64,000 nt of DNA from CAZJUR01 sp964549525 (GCA_964549525.1 CAZJUR010000004.1:5056-69055); one strand, 5' to 3'. Positions 26,485 through 34,624 are shown, counted from the first letter of the stretch. A program made the numbers and translations. The notes: generated by a model from the letters alone, not told the origin.

Positions 26485-28305
26485 ATGAGTGACACAAAAC
26501 ACATTCGAAATATTGCAATCATCGCGCACGTTGACCATGGCAAAACAACTTTGGTCGATGGCTTATTAAAGCAATCTAATACGTTTCGCGGCAATCAAGC
26601 TGAGATGGATCAACAGCTGATTATGGATAGCGGAGACCAGGAAAAAGAACGTGGTATCACTATCACAGCTAAACAGACAACTGTTTTTCATGGCGACTAT
26701 AAAATTAATATCATTGATACACCTGGTCATGCTGATTTTAGCGGTGAAGTCGAACGAACTCTTAATATGGCCGACGGAGTACTTTTAATCGTCGATGCTC
26801 AAGAGGGACCTATGCCACAAACTAAATTTGTGCTCAGTAAAGCGCTTGGTTTACATCTTCAACCTATTGTGATTATAAATAAAATTGATAAGCCATCTCG
26901 TCGAATCAATGAAGTGAAAGACGAAATCGACAATCTCTTCCTCGAACTTGCGACAGATGATGCGCAACTTCATTATCCACTTTATTTTGCGATAGGTCGA
27001 GAGGGAAAAGCATGGTCTGAGCTACCCGATAATCCCCAAGAACACACTGATTTATCAATTATTTTTGAAGCAATTATCGAGCATATTCCTGCTCCAAAAG
27101 CCACTATAGACGAGCCATTTCAGCTACTTGTGACTTCATTGAAACAAGATAATTTTCTCGGTAAATATGCAATTGGCCGAATCGCTCGAGGAACAGCCCG
27201 AAAAGGCCTAAGGGCAACTATTATAAAACCCGATGGTCAAAAAGTACCTGCAAAAATAGATAAAGTACTATCTTATCGGGGGTTGATCCAAGAAGAAGTG
27301 GATAATGCAATTGCTGGTGATATTGTATCGATTACTGGATGCGAAGCGGCGCATATTGGCGACACGATAGCTGATAGTGAAGTACCTGACGCGCTACCCA
27401 CTATCGAGGTTGAAGCGCCTACCCTCAGTATGTATGTAGGACCAAATACGAGCCCGCTGAAAGGTAAAGAAGGGGAATTTACGACATCTCGTCAAATCGG
27501 TGATCGATTGCAGCAAGAGCTTGAAACGAATGTTGCTCTTCGGGTTGAAGATGAAGGCATTGGTTTTAAAATTTCTGGGCGAGGCGAACTGCACCTCAGT
27601 GTTTTAATCGAAACACTACGACGTGAAGGATACGAATTTGAAGTTGGACGACCGCACGTAGTTACGATTGAAAGAGACGGTAATGTGCAGGAGCCTGTCG
27701 AAGAATTATTGGTAGAAGTAGGTAACGAATTTGTGGGTGCAATTTCTCAAGAACTTGGACAGCGGCGAGCCGAAATGATTCACCAGGAAACTACAAGCAG
27801 TGGCGCAATTCGCCAAACGTACACGATTTCAACTCGTAGTCTCATTGGGCTCCGAAATGTGCTCCTTACAGCCACTAAAGGAACAGTTATTATGCATAGT
27901 TTACCGGCAGGTTATCAGCCGCTCGGGCCTAAGCAGCAGCAAACGCGAAATGGAGCTTTAGTAGCAACGGAAGCGGGTGAAACAACGGCTTATGCGCTCG
28001 ATAATAGTGCAGCACGCGGTATCCTTTATGTCGGGCCAGGCACTACAGTGTATCAGGGCATGATTGTCGGACTGTATAATCGACAAGGCGATCTCGATGT
28101 CAATGTATGTCGCGGCAAACAACTCACCAATATGCGCACGAGCAGTAGCGATGGCACGGTCCAACTCACACCGTTTACCGACTTAAGCCTCGAGCAATGT
28201 ATTGATTTTATCGAAGATGACGAGCTGCTCGAAGTCACACCAAAAAATCTGCGACTTCGTAAACGTCATTTGCATCCGAATGATCGTAAAAGAAAGAGTA
28301 CATAA
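26485..28305 (+). CDS. typA: Ribosome-binding translational GTPase TypA/BipA
   Basis: Elongation-factor-like GTPase involved in ribosome assembly and stress adaptation, 606 aa. G1 is [11 protein letters not shown]2 region RGITITAK, G3 DTPGHADF and G4 NKIDK. EF-G-like domains III and V follow (GRGELHLSVLIETLRREGYEFEVGRP), then the TypA-specific C-terminal domain (ARGILYVGPGTTVYQGMIVG, FIEDDELLEVTPKNLRLRKR). The stop codon overlaps the ATG of the next gene (TAATG). A diverged copy of the last ~50 codons lies at 29003-29160. Confidence 0.97.
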   Translation: MSDTKHIRNIAIIAHVDHGKTTLVDGLLKQSNTFRGNQAEMDQQLIMDSGDQEKERGITITAKQTTVFHGDYKINIIDTPGHADFSGEVERTLNMADGVLLIVDAQEGPMPQTKFVLSKALGLHLQPIVIINKIDKPSRRINEVKDEIDNLFLELATDDAQLHYPLYFAIGREGKAWSELPDNPQEHTDLSIIFEAIIEHIPAPKATIDEPFQLLVTSLKQDNFLGKYAIGRIARGTARKGLRATIIKPDGQKVPAKIDKVLSYRGLIQEEVDNAIAGDIVSITGCEAAHIGDTIADSEVPDALPTIEVEAPTLSMYVGPNTSPLKGKEGEFTTSRQIGDRLQQELETNVALRVEDEGIGFKISGRGELHLSVLIETLRREGYEFEVGRPHVVTIERDGNVQEPVEELLVEVGNEFVGAISQELGQRRAEMIHQETTSSGAIRQTYTISTRSLIGLRNVLLTATKGTVIMHSLPAGYQPLGPKQQQTRNGALVATEAGETTAYALDNSAARGILYVGPGTTVYQGMIVGLYNRQGDLDVNVCRGKQLTNMRTSSSDGTVQLTPFTDLSLEQCIDFIEDDELLEVTPKNLRLRKRHLHPNDRKRKST

Positions 28306-28976
28306 TGCCTAAAAGAAAGAGAAACACCAAATCTCACGTAGCTCGTGAAGCAGCTCTTATAAATGCGGGAATGAGTGTGTGTCAAGCAGCTGCGACAGTA
28401 GTCACGGGTAACATGGGATTTATCGGCGAGGCTGCCCACAATCTGGGCGATGCAGCTTCATTTGCAGCAAAAGATCGAGCTATACATGCGTCTAACGAAG
28501 AAGAAAGCAGAAGTCGCAGCTTGCGACTTGGAGCTGCTGGTATTTTTGCGGCCGGTGGTGTATTCGGAGTAAGTGCGGGAAGCTATGAGCTTATGAGTAG
28601 CTATACAGAAACCGCTTCGCCAACAGCTATTGGGATTGCAGTTGCGTGTGCAGGTCTCAACACCATCATCGCTAAGCGTGCTCATCGTTCTGTACATGAT
28701 ACTGAGATGGACGAGACGATTTCATTGTGCGAACATCATACACATTCTCACTCCGAAAAAGACCCGGTTGCTCGTCCTGAGCGATACGAAGCGCTTTTAG
28801 ATACCAAAATACACGCTTTATCAGATGCGGGTACTGGCTGGATTTATGTGTCAGGTCTCCTAGCTCAAGCTAAAGGTTATGGAGATCACTGGAGTGAATC
28901 CGCAGTGCTAGTAAACGGAGGTATCGCTTCTTTATCAGCGTCTTTCACCTTGCGTCGAATCCAAAGAAAAAGTTAA
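28305..28976 (+). CDS. Cation-diffusion-facilitator-like membrane protein
   Basis: 223 aa with about five or six hydrophobic segments. Two HxxxD motifs typical of CDF metal site A are present: HNLGD (residues 45-49) in the second helix and HALSD (170-174) in the fifth. A histidine-rich loop (CEHHTHSHSEKD, about 142-153) lies between them, as in Zn/Co/Cd exporters. The cytoplasmic C-terminal domain of full-size CDF proteins is absent. Translation is probably coupled to typA by the 1-nt overlap. The protein is more Ala/Gly-rich and less hydrophobic than a standard CDF, so transport activity is not assured. Confidence 0.68.
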   Translation: MPKRKRNTKSHVAREAALINAGMSVCQAAATVVTGNMGFIGEAAHNLGDAASFAAKDRAIHASNEEESRSRSLRLGAAGIFAAGGVFGVSAGSYELMSSYTETASPTAIGIAVACAGLNTIIAKRAHRSVHDTEMDETISLCEHHTHSHSEKDPVARPERYEALLDTKIHALSDAGTGWIYVSGLLAQAKGYGDHWSESAVLVNGGIASLSASFTLRRIQRKS

Positions 28977-29002
28977 CACCTTATCCTTTCACTCTATATA
29001 AT

Positions 29003-29160
29003 AGTGACGCTGTTGACCAACTAAAACTGCTTACTGAACTCAGCCTTGAGTAGGTATTGATTTTATAGAAGATGACGAGCTGCTCGAAGTCAAACCAAAA
29101 AAACTACGATTATGGAAGCGAAACCTTAATCCAAACGACCGTAAACGTCAAAAGAAGTAA
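29003..29160 (+). pseudogene. Decayed duplicate of the typA 3' end
   Basis: This segment aligns with the last ~158 bases of typA (28148-28305), including the stop codon. The translated pieces SD..DQLKLLTELSLE and IDFIEDDELLEVKPKKLRL match the typA C-terminus. A TAG and a 1-nt deletion after LSLE break the frame. About 40 bases around the IEDDELLEV codons are nearly identical to typA, while the flanks are more diverged. It forms an imperfect direct repeat bracketing the CDF-like gene. Confidence 0.85.
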
Positions 29161-29179
29161 CGTAGATTTTAGTAATATT

Positions 29180-29539
29180 TTAGCCTATGCGTAAAGCATA
29201 ATGTGACCAATTTAATACAGCATGTACAAAAAAAATTATAAACTTAAATAAAATAGGTACCGACAATAAAATAATTATCCAGCATGTCACTTTTTGATTC
29301 TTTGTTGGCCGTCGATCTCTTATAATTTTTATGCTAGCAGTAATATTATAAAAAAGTATTAGTATATGAGGGAGGATAATTATCGGCATAGCTACCACGA
29401 GAAACGCAAATAAACTAAACCATGAACTTAGTATCAAAAAGAGATTTAACAATATAATCCTCTTTATGAACTTCTTCCATTCTATTGAGCTAATTTTTTT
29501 ATTCTGAGACATTCTGCTTAATCCTCTTTTCATCTTCAT
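29180..29539 (-). CDS. Small uncharacterised membrane protein
   Basis: About 119 aa if started at ATG 29539; other in-frame ATGs are at 29545 and 29533. The longer frame reaching into the flavoenzyme gene is not credible. Three hydrophobic segments are seen: IILLNLFLILSSWFSLFAFLVVA, MPIIILPHILILFYNITA and VTCWIIILLSVPILFKFIIFFV, with basic loops (KIIRDRRPTKNQK). No family recognised. It follows the FAD dehydrogenase gene on the same strand but has its own TATAAT box, and the local sequence is noticeably AT-rich compared with its neighbours. Confidence 0.5.
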   Translation of the reverse strand: MKMKRGLSRMSQNKKISSIEWKKFIKRIILLNLFLILSSWFSLFAFLVVAMPIIILPHILILFYNITASIKIIRDRRPTKNQKVTCWIIILLSVPILFKFIIFFVHAVLNWSHYALRIG

Positions 29540-29543
29540 GCTC

Positions 29544-29549
29544 ATTATA
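29544..29549 (-). promoter_or_regulatory. -10 box of the 29180-29539 membrane protein gene
   Basis: TATAAT on the minus strand, 4 nt before ATG 29539 and 10 nt before ATG 29533. This would give a leaderless or nearly leaderless message. Confidence 0.45.
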
Positions 29550-29567
29550 TTGCATAATGTACCAATT

Positions 29568-31238
29568 TTAAAACGTATCTCTGATATGTGAAAAGCTATA
29601 TTCCCATTCTGCATCGGCTTTTTTATGAGGGTTAAAAATATTATCAGGATCGAATATGTGCTTGGTTTGTTTAAAAATTCCATGCATTTCTTTGCCATAC
29701 ATCTGCTCCAGCCACGGCCCGCGCACTAATCCATCATTATGCTCGCCACTCAGAGATCCGCCGTACTGTAAAACGAGCTGGTTAACTTCTTTCATTGCCG
29801 GCAATAATTTCATACGATCTTTAGGATCTTCTAGCTTCATGAGGGGAATAATATGAAAATTTCCATCACCTAGATGACCGGCGATTGTCGCAAGTAATTT
29901 ATATTTTTTAATGATTTTCCGAATTTTCGGTAGAAATTCAGCGAGATGTTCTGGCCGAACCACAAAATCATCAATAAATGGCGCTGTATGTTTGTCTTTC
30001 ACTTTACTCCGAAGTAGCTGAAAGCTTTGACGTCGCATAATCCAAAACTTTTCCGCCCTTCCTTCGGTAGGATTTTCCTCAATGCCATTTATTTCATACC
30101 GAGCTTTGTACTGCTTGAGTTCTCGGTGAAGTGTGGTTATTTTATGGCGCACTTCTGCTTCAGTAGCACCGTTGAATTCGACCATGACAGTGAGCTTCGG
30201 AATGCCCCGCACAAATTGAAACGCATCGGGCACTAAACTCACACCGAGCTTAAGCCATTTTTTAAGACCAAGTGGTTTTAAAAAACTAAAAAAGAACTTT
30301 ATTCCTAAGAGCAACGTGGCATCATCAAAACATTCGAGCGTAGCGGGTTTATGCCGCAGTAGGTGAGGAATTAAGTTCCCTAACCCATTAATATCGCGCA
30401 AAAATAAAACAAGTAGTCCACTATGGGCACGTCGTTCGACGAGAGTAATATTGGTACGAGTCACGAGTCCAAGCGTACCCTGTGCGCCAACGATGGCTTT
30501 TGTCATATCAAAAACGCCGGTATCACGGTTCCAAACATTCCACACATGATAGCCGGTAGAGTCTTTAGACACATTGGGCCGAGCGGCTTGGACTACATCG
30601 TAGTTTTTTTCTAATAGATCAAATAGTTGTTTATAAATCTTACCTTCAAAGTCTTTTTGGCCAATTTTTTTGAGCAATTCTCGGCGATTGAGCGGTCGAA
30701 CATGTCTCGTTTTGCCATCTGAAAAGACAAAATCAAGACCATGCACATATGCATCAGTCTTGCCATATTCAAGTGATTTTTCACCGCCAGAATTGTTATT
30801 GACCATTCCTCCTAGCATGCATAGATCACGACTTGCCGGATAGCTTGGGAGGAGCAAATTGTGTTTCAGACTCAGCGCATCAAAATCGCGAAAGAAAACG
30901 CCCGGCTCTACTACTGCCGATTTTGAAAGAATACGGGCCTGATTCATCAAGCCAAAATCCATGATTATCGAATCATTAATTGCAGCTCCTGACATATCGG
31001 TCCCAGCCGAGCGAGCCGTAAGCGATAATTCTGGATGATGTTTCTTTTGTTTCGCAACCAATGTCACAGCTCGAGTAACGTCGTGAGCATTTTTCGGTTT
31101 TATAACGAGTTTTGGCACAATCTCAAACATGCTTGCATCATGCGAATAAAAGGCAAGCTCATCGGCTGCTGTGAGTAGCTGTCCTTCAAAGCCAGTGCTT
31201 CGTATGGCGTCTGCCAACTGCTCGGTAGTCATTGTCAT
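29568..31238 (-). CDS. FAD-linked oxidase (D-lactate dehydrogenase / glycolate oxidase GlcD type)
   Basis: Vanillyl-alcohol-oxidase-family flavoprotein of 556 aa that oxidises a 2-hydroxyacid. The FAD-binding PCMH domain has LSLTARSAGTDMSGAAI and LGGMVNNNSGGEKSLEYGKT. The C-terminal FAD-oxidase domain has the hallmark IAGHLGDGNFHIIPL and SLSGEHNDG. I start it at ATG 31238, 8 nt after a TATGCT box, rather than at the upstream TTG. No iron-sulfur domain follows, so it is the short D-lactate-dehydrogenase-like form. It is divergent from an NDH-2 gene, suggesting both feed electrons to the same acceptor, probably quinone (inference). Substrate could be D-lactate, glycolate or 2-hydroxyglutarate. 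Confidence 0.88.
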   Translation of the reverse strand: MTMTTEQLADAIRSTGFEGQLLTAADELAFYSHDASMFEIVPKLVIKPKNAHDVTRAVTLVAKQKKHHPELSLTARSAGTDMSGAAINDSIIMDFGLMNQARILSKSAVVEPGVFFRDFDALSLKHNLLLPSYPASRDLCMLGGMVNNNSGGEKSLEYGKTDAYVHGLDFVFSDGKTRHVRPLNRRELLKKIGQKDFEGKIYKQLFDLLEKNYDVVQAARPNVSKDSTGYHVWNVWNRDTGVFDMTKAIVGAQGTLGLVTRTNITLVERRAHSGLLVLFLRDINGLGNLIPHLLRHKPATLECFDDATLLLGIKFFFSFLKPLGLKKWLKLGVSLVPDAFQFVRGIPKLTVMVEFNGATEAEVRHKITTLHRELKQYKARYEINGIEENPTEGRAEKFWIMRRQSFQLLRSKVKDKHTAPFIDDFVVRPEHLAEFLPKIRKIIKKYKLLATIAGHLGDGNFHIIPLMKLEDPKDRMKLLPAMKEVNQLVLQYGGSLSGEHNDGLVRGPWLEQMYGKEMHGIFKQTKHIFDPDNIFNPHKKADAEWEYSFSHIRDTF

Positions 31239-31246
31239 CTCTACCA

Positions 31247-31287
31247 AGCATAAACGTATTGCCTCGATCCTTCAAGCCCGTTATACT
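31247..31287. promoter_or_regulatory. Divergent leaderless promoters of the FAD oxidase and NDH-2 genes
   Basis: Minus strand: TATGCT (31247-31252), 8 nt before ATG 31238. Plus strand: TATACT (31282-31287), 9 nt before ATG 31297. Only 29 bp separate the two -10 boxes, so the -35 regions overlap. Confidence 0.5.
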
Positions 31288-31296
31288 TACCAGAGA

Positions 31297-32496
31297 ATGA
31301 AAGTAGCAGATACAAAAAGTGTGGTAGTCGTTGGCGGAGGGTTCGGTGGCGTTAAGGCAGCTCTAGAGCTCAGTCGTAACGAAGAATTCTCAGTGACGCT
31401 GATTTCGGACAAGACTGATTTTCGATACAATCCGACACTGTATCATACTGCAACTGGTGGATTATTTCGTCAATCCAGCATTCCACTCAAAGACATATTG
31501 CATGGCGGCTCAATTACGTTTATACATGCTGCTGCTCAAAAGCTCGATCGGGCTACGCAATCAATTGAATTAGATAATGGAGAAGTAGTATCGTATGACA
31601 CTATCGTTCTTGCGCTCGGTGTCGTCACAAATTATTTTCACATTGATGGTTTGGAAAAATACTCATTTGGCATTAAATCTATCGAAGAAGTAGCAGAATT
31701 TAAGGCTCATTTACATAAATTGCTTGTAGAAAAAAAGAAACCTGATCTCAATTATATTATTGTTGGCGGTGGGCCGAGCGGCGTCGAGCTCGCCGGTGTT
31801 TTACCTGGTTATGTACGACAAGTTATGAAAAAACATGGCCTTAAAGATCATCGTGTTTCAGTGCGTTTAATCGAAGCTGCTCCTCGACTGCTGCCTCGCT
31901 CGCATGAATCTATTTCATCAGCAGTTAAAAAAAGACTTTATCATCTAGGTGTGAAAGTTGCTACCTCTCAGATAGTACGCGGTCTCGACGAAGACAGTCT
32001 CTTGGTCGGTGAAAAAGATATTCCGTCGCATACAGTGGTTTGGACGGCTGGTACAGCAAATAATCCTTTTTTCAAAGAAAATAATTTCACGCTCTCTGAA
32101 AGAGGTAAAGTAGTTGTCGATGAGTATCTCAAAGCCGAAGATAATATCTATGTAATTGGCGACAATGCTGATACACCATTTTCGGGCTTAGCGCAAATTG
32201 CCGTACATGACGGTCAATTTGTGGCACATGCAATTGAAGCTGCTTATCACGGGCAACGAGGATCAAGCTACCAACCGCACACGCCAGCAACTGTTGTGCC
32301 AGTGGGTGAAGGATGGGCAGCCTTTGAATGGGGTAGGTTACGCTGCACTGGTAGACTCGGGTGGTTTATTCGTAATGCAGCGGATTGGATAGGCTATCAT
32401 GATATTGAACCGTGGTGGAAAGCTACCGAGCAGTGGATGACAGAGTTTGGCGAAGAAGAAAATTGTCGGCACTGTCAAAAAAAAGCTACGACGTAA
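31297..32496 (+). CDS. ndh: Type II NADH dehydrogenase (NDH-2 family)
   Basis: Single-subunit flavoprotein that oxidises NADH and usually reduces quinone without pumping protons, 399 aa from ATG 31297. The first Rossmann motif is VVVVGGGFGGVKAALEL (FAD). The second is YIIVGGGPSGVELAG (NADH). VWTAGTANNPF and IYVIGDNAD follow, and a C-terminal membrane-association segment is less clear. CRHC near the C-terminus (EENCRHCQKK) is an unusual Cys pair. The upstream open frame antisense to the FAD oxidase is not used. It could regenerate NAD+ during glycolysis. Confidence 0.88.
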   Translation: MKVADTKSVVVVGGGFGGVKAALELSRNEEFSVTLISDKTDFRYNPTLYHTATGGLFRQSSIPLKDILHGGSITFIHAAAQKLDRATQSIELDNGEVVSYDTIVLALGVVTNYFHIDGLEKYSFGIKSIEEVAEFKAHLHKLLVEKKKPDLNYIIVGGGPSGVELAGVLPGYVRQVMKKHGLKDHRVSVRLIEAAPRLLPRSHESISSAVKKRLYHLGVKVATSQIVRGLDEDSLLVGEKDIPSHTVVWTAGTANNPFFKENNFTLSERGKVVVDEYLKAEDNIYVIGDNADTPFSGLAQIAVHDGQFVAHAIEAAYHGQRGSSYQPHTPATVVPVGEGWAAFEWGRLRCTGRLGWFIRNAADWIGYHDIEPWWKATEQWMTEFGEEENCRHCQKKATT

Positions 32497-33643
32497 TTTC
32501 GTCTGGCAAAAAGCCTTTAGGATGCTGAAAATCAGCCTGCCAGGCATAGTTTTTACCATACCCGAGATCTTTCATGAGCTTGGTCGGTGCATTTCGAAGA
32601 TGAAGTGGTACAGCTGCATCTGGGTATTGTTTAGCCAGAGTTTGAGATTCATACATGAGGTCAGTGCTTTCGCGAGATTTTTTACTTCGAGCAAGAGCTG
32701 TTGCAACATGGAATAAAATATACGATCCTTCTGGCATACCGATGCGCTCAATTGCCTGGAAGGCATCTACTGCTAAACCGAGTGCCCCATTCCCAGCTAG
32801 TCCAATATCTTCAGATGCAAAAATAATCATCCTTCGGGCGATGAATTTTGGATCTTCGCCCGCGTCTATCATGCGTGCCAAGTAATAACGCGTAGCCTTT
32901 TCGTCACTCCCGCGCATGCTTTTGATAAAAGCCGAGATGACATCGTAGTGCATATCACCTTTTTTGTCATAGCCAGGCACTTTGCTTTGAGCGGCATTTT
33001 TGATAGTTTCTGGAGTTACTTTTTGACCTAGTGTCAGTGCAAGTTCAAGTGTATTCAACGCTACCCGTGCATCTCCGCCGCTTAGCTCTGCCGTGTACTC
33101 AAGTGCTTTTGGCGTCACGGCTGTGGTCTTCTTGAGAGTTTTTAAAGCTCGTTTTAAAATAGTTATTATTTCATTTTTATGAAGCGGCTTTAAAACAATG
33201 ACTCTACTTCGACTGAGAAGCGGTGTGATGATCTCAAAGCTAGGATTTTCGGTAGTCGCGCCGATCAAAGTGATCAAACCCGATTCGACGTGAGGCAGAA
33301 ACGCATCTTGCTGGGCTTTATTGAAACGATGAATTTCATCGACGAATAAGATAGTGCGTAGTTGTAGGTTCCAATTTTGTCGAGCGTGAGCTACTACCCG
33401 CTCCACATCTTTCTTGCCACTGGTAACTGCTGATAGTTCGATAAACTCCGCTTCAGCATCACGAGCTAAGATACGCGCTAGGGTCGTTTTACCCGTACCG
33501 GGTGGCCCCCACAAGATCAGACTAATCGGCTGCTTATTTTTAACAATTTGGGTTAATATCTCATTTGAATCGAGCAAATGTGTTTGTCCAACCACGTCTT
33601 TAAGTGATAATGGACGCATTTTTTCAGCTAGTGGTATTTGCAT
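32486..33643 (-). CDS. rarA: Replication-associated recombination protein RarA (MgsA)
   Basis: AAA+ clamp-loader-like ATPase acting at stalled forks, 385 aa. It starts with the typical MRPLSLKDVVGQTHLL. Walker A is GPPGTGKTTLA, Walker B LFVDEIHRFNKAQQD, and sensor 1 IGATTENPSFEI. C-terminal lid and tetramer domains follow (DYHVISAF-like MHYDVISAFIKSMRGSD, MIDAGEDPKFIARRMIIFASED, PLHLRNAPTKLMKDLGYG). Length is slightly short of E. coli (447). The 3' end overlaps ndh by 11 bp. Confidence 0.96.
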   Translation of the reverse strand: MQIPLAEKMRPLSLKDVVGQTHLLDSNEILTQIVKNKQPISLILWGPPGTGKTTLARILARDAEAEFIELSAVTSGKKDVERVVAHARQNWNLQLRTILFVDEIHRFNKAQQDAFLPHVESGLITLIGATTENPSFEIITPLLSRSRVIVLKPLHKNEIITILKRALKTLKKTTAVTPKALEYTAELSGGDARVALNTLELALTLGQKVTPETIKNAAQSKVPGYDKKGDMHYDVISAFIKSMRGSDEKATRYYLARMIDAGEDPKFIARRMIIFASEDIGLAGNGALGLAVDAFQAIERIGMPEGSYILFHVATALARSKKSRESTDLMYESQTLAKQYPDAAVPLHLRNAPTKLMKDLGYGKNYAWQADFQHPKGFLPDEITS

Positions 33644-33649
33644 AATTCT

Positions 33650-33657
33650 AGTATAAT
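33650..33657. promoter_or_regulatory. Overlapping divergent -10 boxes (rarA / band-7 gene)
   Basis: Minus strand TATACT (33655-33650) lies 6 nt before the rarA ATG. Plus strand TATAAT (33652-33657) serves the band-7 gene. The two share 4 bp, so polymerase can open only one at a time. Confidence 0.55.
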
Positions 33658-33685
33658 CGAATTTATAAAGAGGAGATAACCAGAC

Positions 33686-34426
33686 ATGGAATTCATCCAG
33701 TTTCTATTACTAGCGATCATACTATTTGTTTTAAGTGGAATTAAAATTATCAACCAATATGAGCGCGGAGTGGTTCTAACGCTAGGTAAGTTTACTGGCC
33801 TTCGACAACCTGGTCTACGAATCGTCGTACCTATTTTTCAAAAACTGATTCGCGTCGATGTACGTTCAACGCCAATTGATGTTCCTAAACAAGAGGTCAT
33901 CACTAAAGACAACGTGACTGTCGGTGTTGATGCTGTGGTATATTTTCGAGCAATCGATGCACCAAAAGCAGTCCTGGAAACGACCAATTATGTTTATGCG
34001 ACAAGTCAATTTGCCCAAGCTGCACTCCGTGATGTCACCGGAAATGTTGACATGGATGATCTGCTCGCTAAACGTGAAGAAATTTCGCAGCAAATCAAGC
34101 AAATTGTTGATGCCGAGACAGATAAATGGGGTATTGATGTTGAAAACGTCAAAATTCAAAACATTGAACTTCCGCAAGACATGAAACGTGCAATGGCTAA
34201 ACAGGCCGAAGCTGAACGAGAACGACGAGCAGTTATTATTACGGCTGATGGCGAAAAAGCTGCTGCCCAAGCTGTAGCAGATGCCGCTACAATGCTTTCT
34301 AAAGTGCCTGGTGGTATCAATATTCGTACTTTGCAGACACTAGAGAAGATTGCCGTCGAACCGAGTCAAAAGACGCTTGTGGTGCTACCGACAGAGCTCA
34401 CTCATATAAAAGATATTCTCAAATAA
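33686..34426 (+). CDS. SPFH/band-7 membrane protein (stomatin/slipin-like)
   Basis: 246 aa, with one N-terminal membrane helix (FLLLAIILFVLSGIKII) followed by the band-7 domain (QYERGVVLTLGKFTG, GLRIVVPIFQKLIRVDVRS, VDAVVYFRAIDAPKAV). The helical oligomerisation region follows (NIELPQDMKRAMAKQAEAERERRAVIITADGEKAAAQ). These proteins form oligomeric rings in membrane microdomains and often regulate a partner protease. The usual NfeD/clpP-type partner gene is not adjacent. A Shine-Dalgarno sequence (AAAGAGGAG, 33667-33675) is present, unlike at the divergent rarA. Confidence 0.92.
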   Translation: MEFIQFLLLAIILFVLSGIKIINQYERGVVLTLGKFTGLRQPGLRIVVPIFQKLIRVDVRSTPIDVPKQEVITKDNVTVGVDAVVYFRAIDAPKAVLETTNYVYATSQFAQAALRDVTGNVDMDDLLAKREEISQQIKQIVDAETDKWGIDVENVKIQNIELPQDMKRAMAKQAEAERERRAVIITADGEKAAAQAVADAATMLSKVPGGINIRTLQTLEKIAVEPSQKTLVVLPTELTHIKDILK

Positions 34427-34435
34427 CTTGAGAAT
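34415..34435 (+). terminator. Inverted repeat across the band-7 stop codon
   Basis: ATTCTCAA-ataac-TTGAGAAT, a perfect 8-bp stem containing the stop codon in its arm and loop region. No T run follows, so termination is doubtful. Its right arm overlaps the -35 (TTGAGA) of the tRNA promoter. Confidence 0.4.
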
Positions 34436-34457
34436 CATCCTGTCTCTCTTGTATAAT
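34428..34457 (+). promoter_or_regulatory. Promoter of the tRNA-Phe/tRNA-Gly pair
   Basis: TTGAGA (34428-34433), 18-nt spacer, TATAAT (34452-34457). tRNA-Phe begins 12 nt further on. Confidence 0.65.
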
Positions 34458-34468
34458 AAATGTTGTGT

Positions 34469-34544
34469 GGCTCTTTAGCTCAGTTGGTAGAGCAGAGGCC
34501 TGAAGAGCCTTGTGTCCCCAGTTCGAGTCTGGGAGGAGCCACCA
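34469..34544 (+). tRNA. tRNA-Phe (anticodon GAA)
   Basis: Cloverleaf with acceptor GGCTCTT/AGGAGCC, anticodon loop CTGAAGA, and canonical D-loop GG and T-loop GTTCGAGTC. CCA is encoded. Confidence 0.97.
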
Positions 34545-34548
34545 TCAT

Positions 34549-34624
34549 GCGGGTATAGCTCAGTTGTTAGAGCGCTTCCTTGCCAAGGAAGAGGCCAGGA
34601 GTTAGAGTCTCCTTACCCGCACCA
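34549..34624 (+). tRNA. tRNA-Gly (anticodon GCC) with non-canonical elbow
   Basis: All four stems pair: acceptor GCGGGTA/TACCCGC, D GCTC/GAGC, anticodon CTTCC/GGAAG with loop TTGCCAA, T AGGAG/CTCCT. CCA is encoded. The D-loop reads AGTTGTTA (G18-U19 instead of GG) and the T-loop TTAGAGT (A56 instead of C56). It lies 4 nt after tRNA-Phe and is co-transcribed. Confidence 0.93.
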
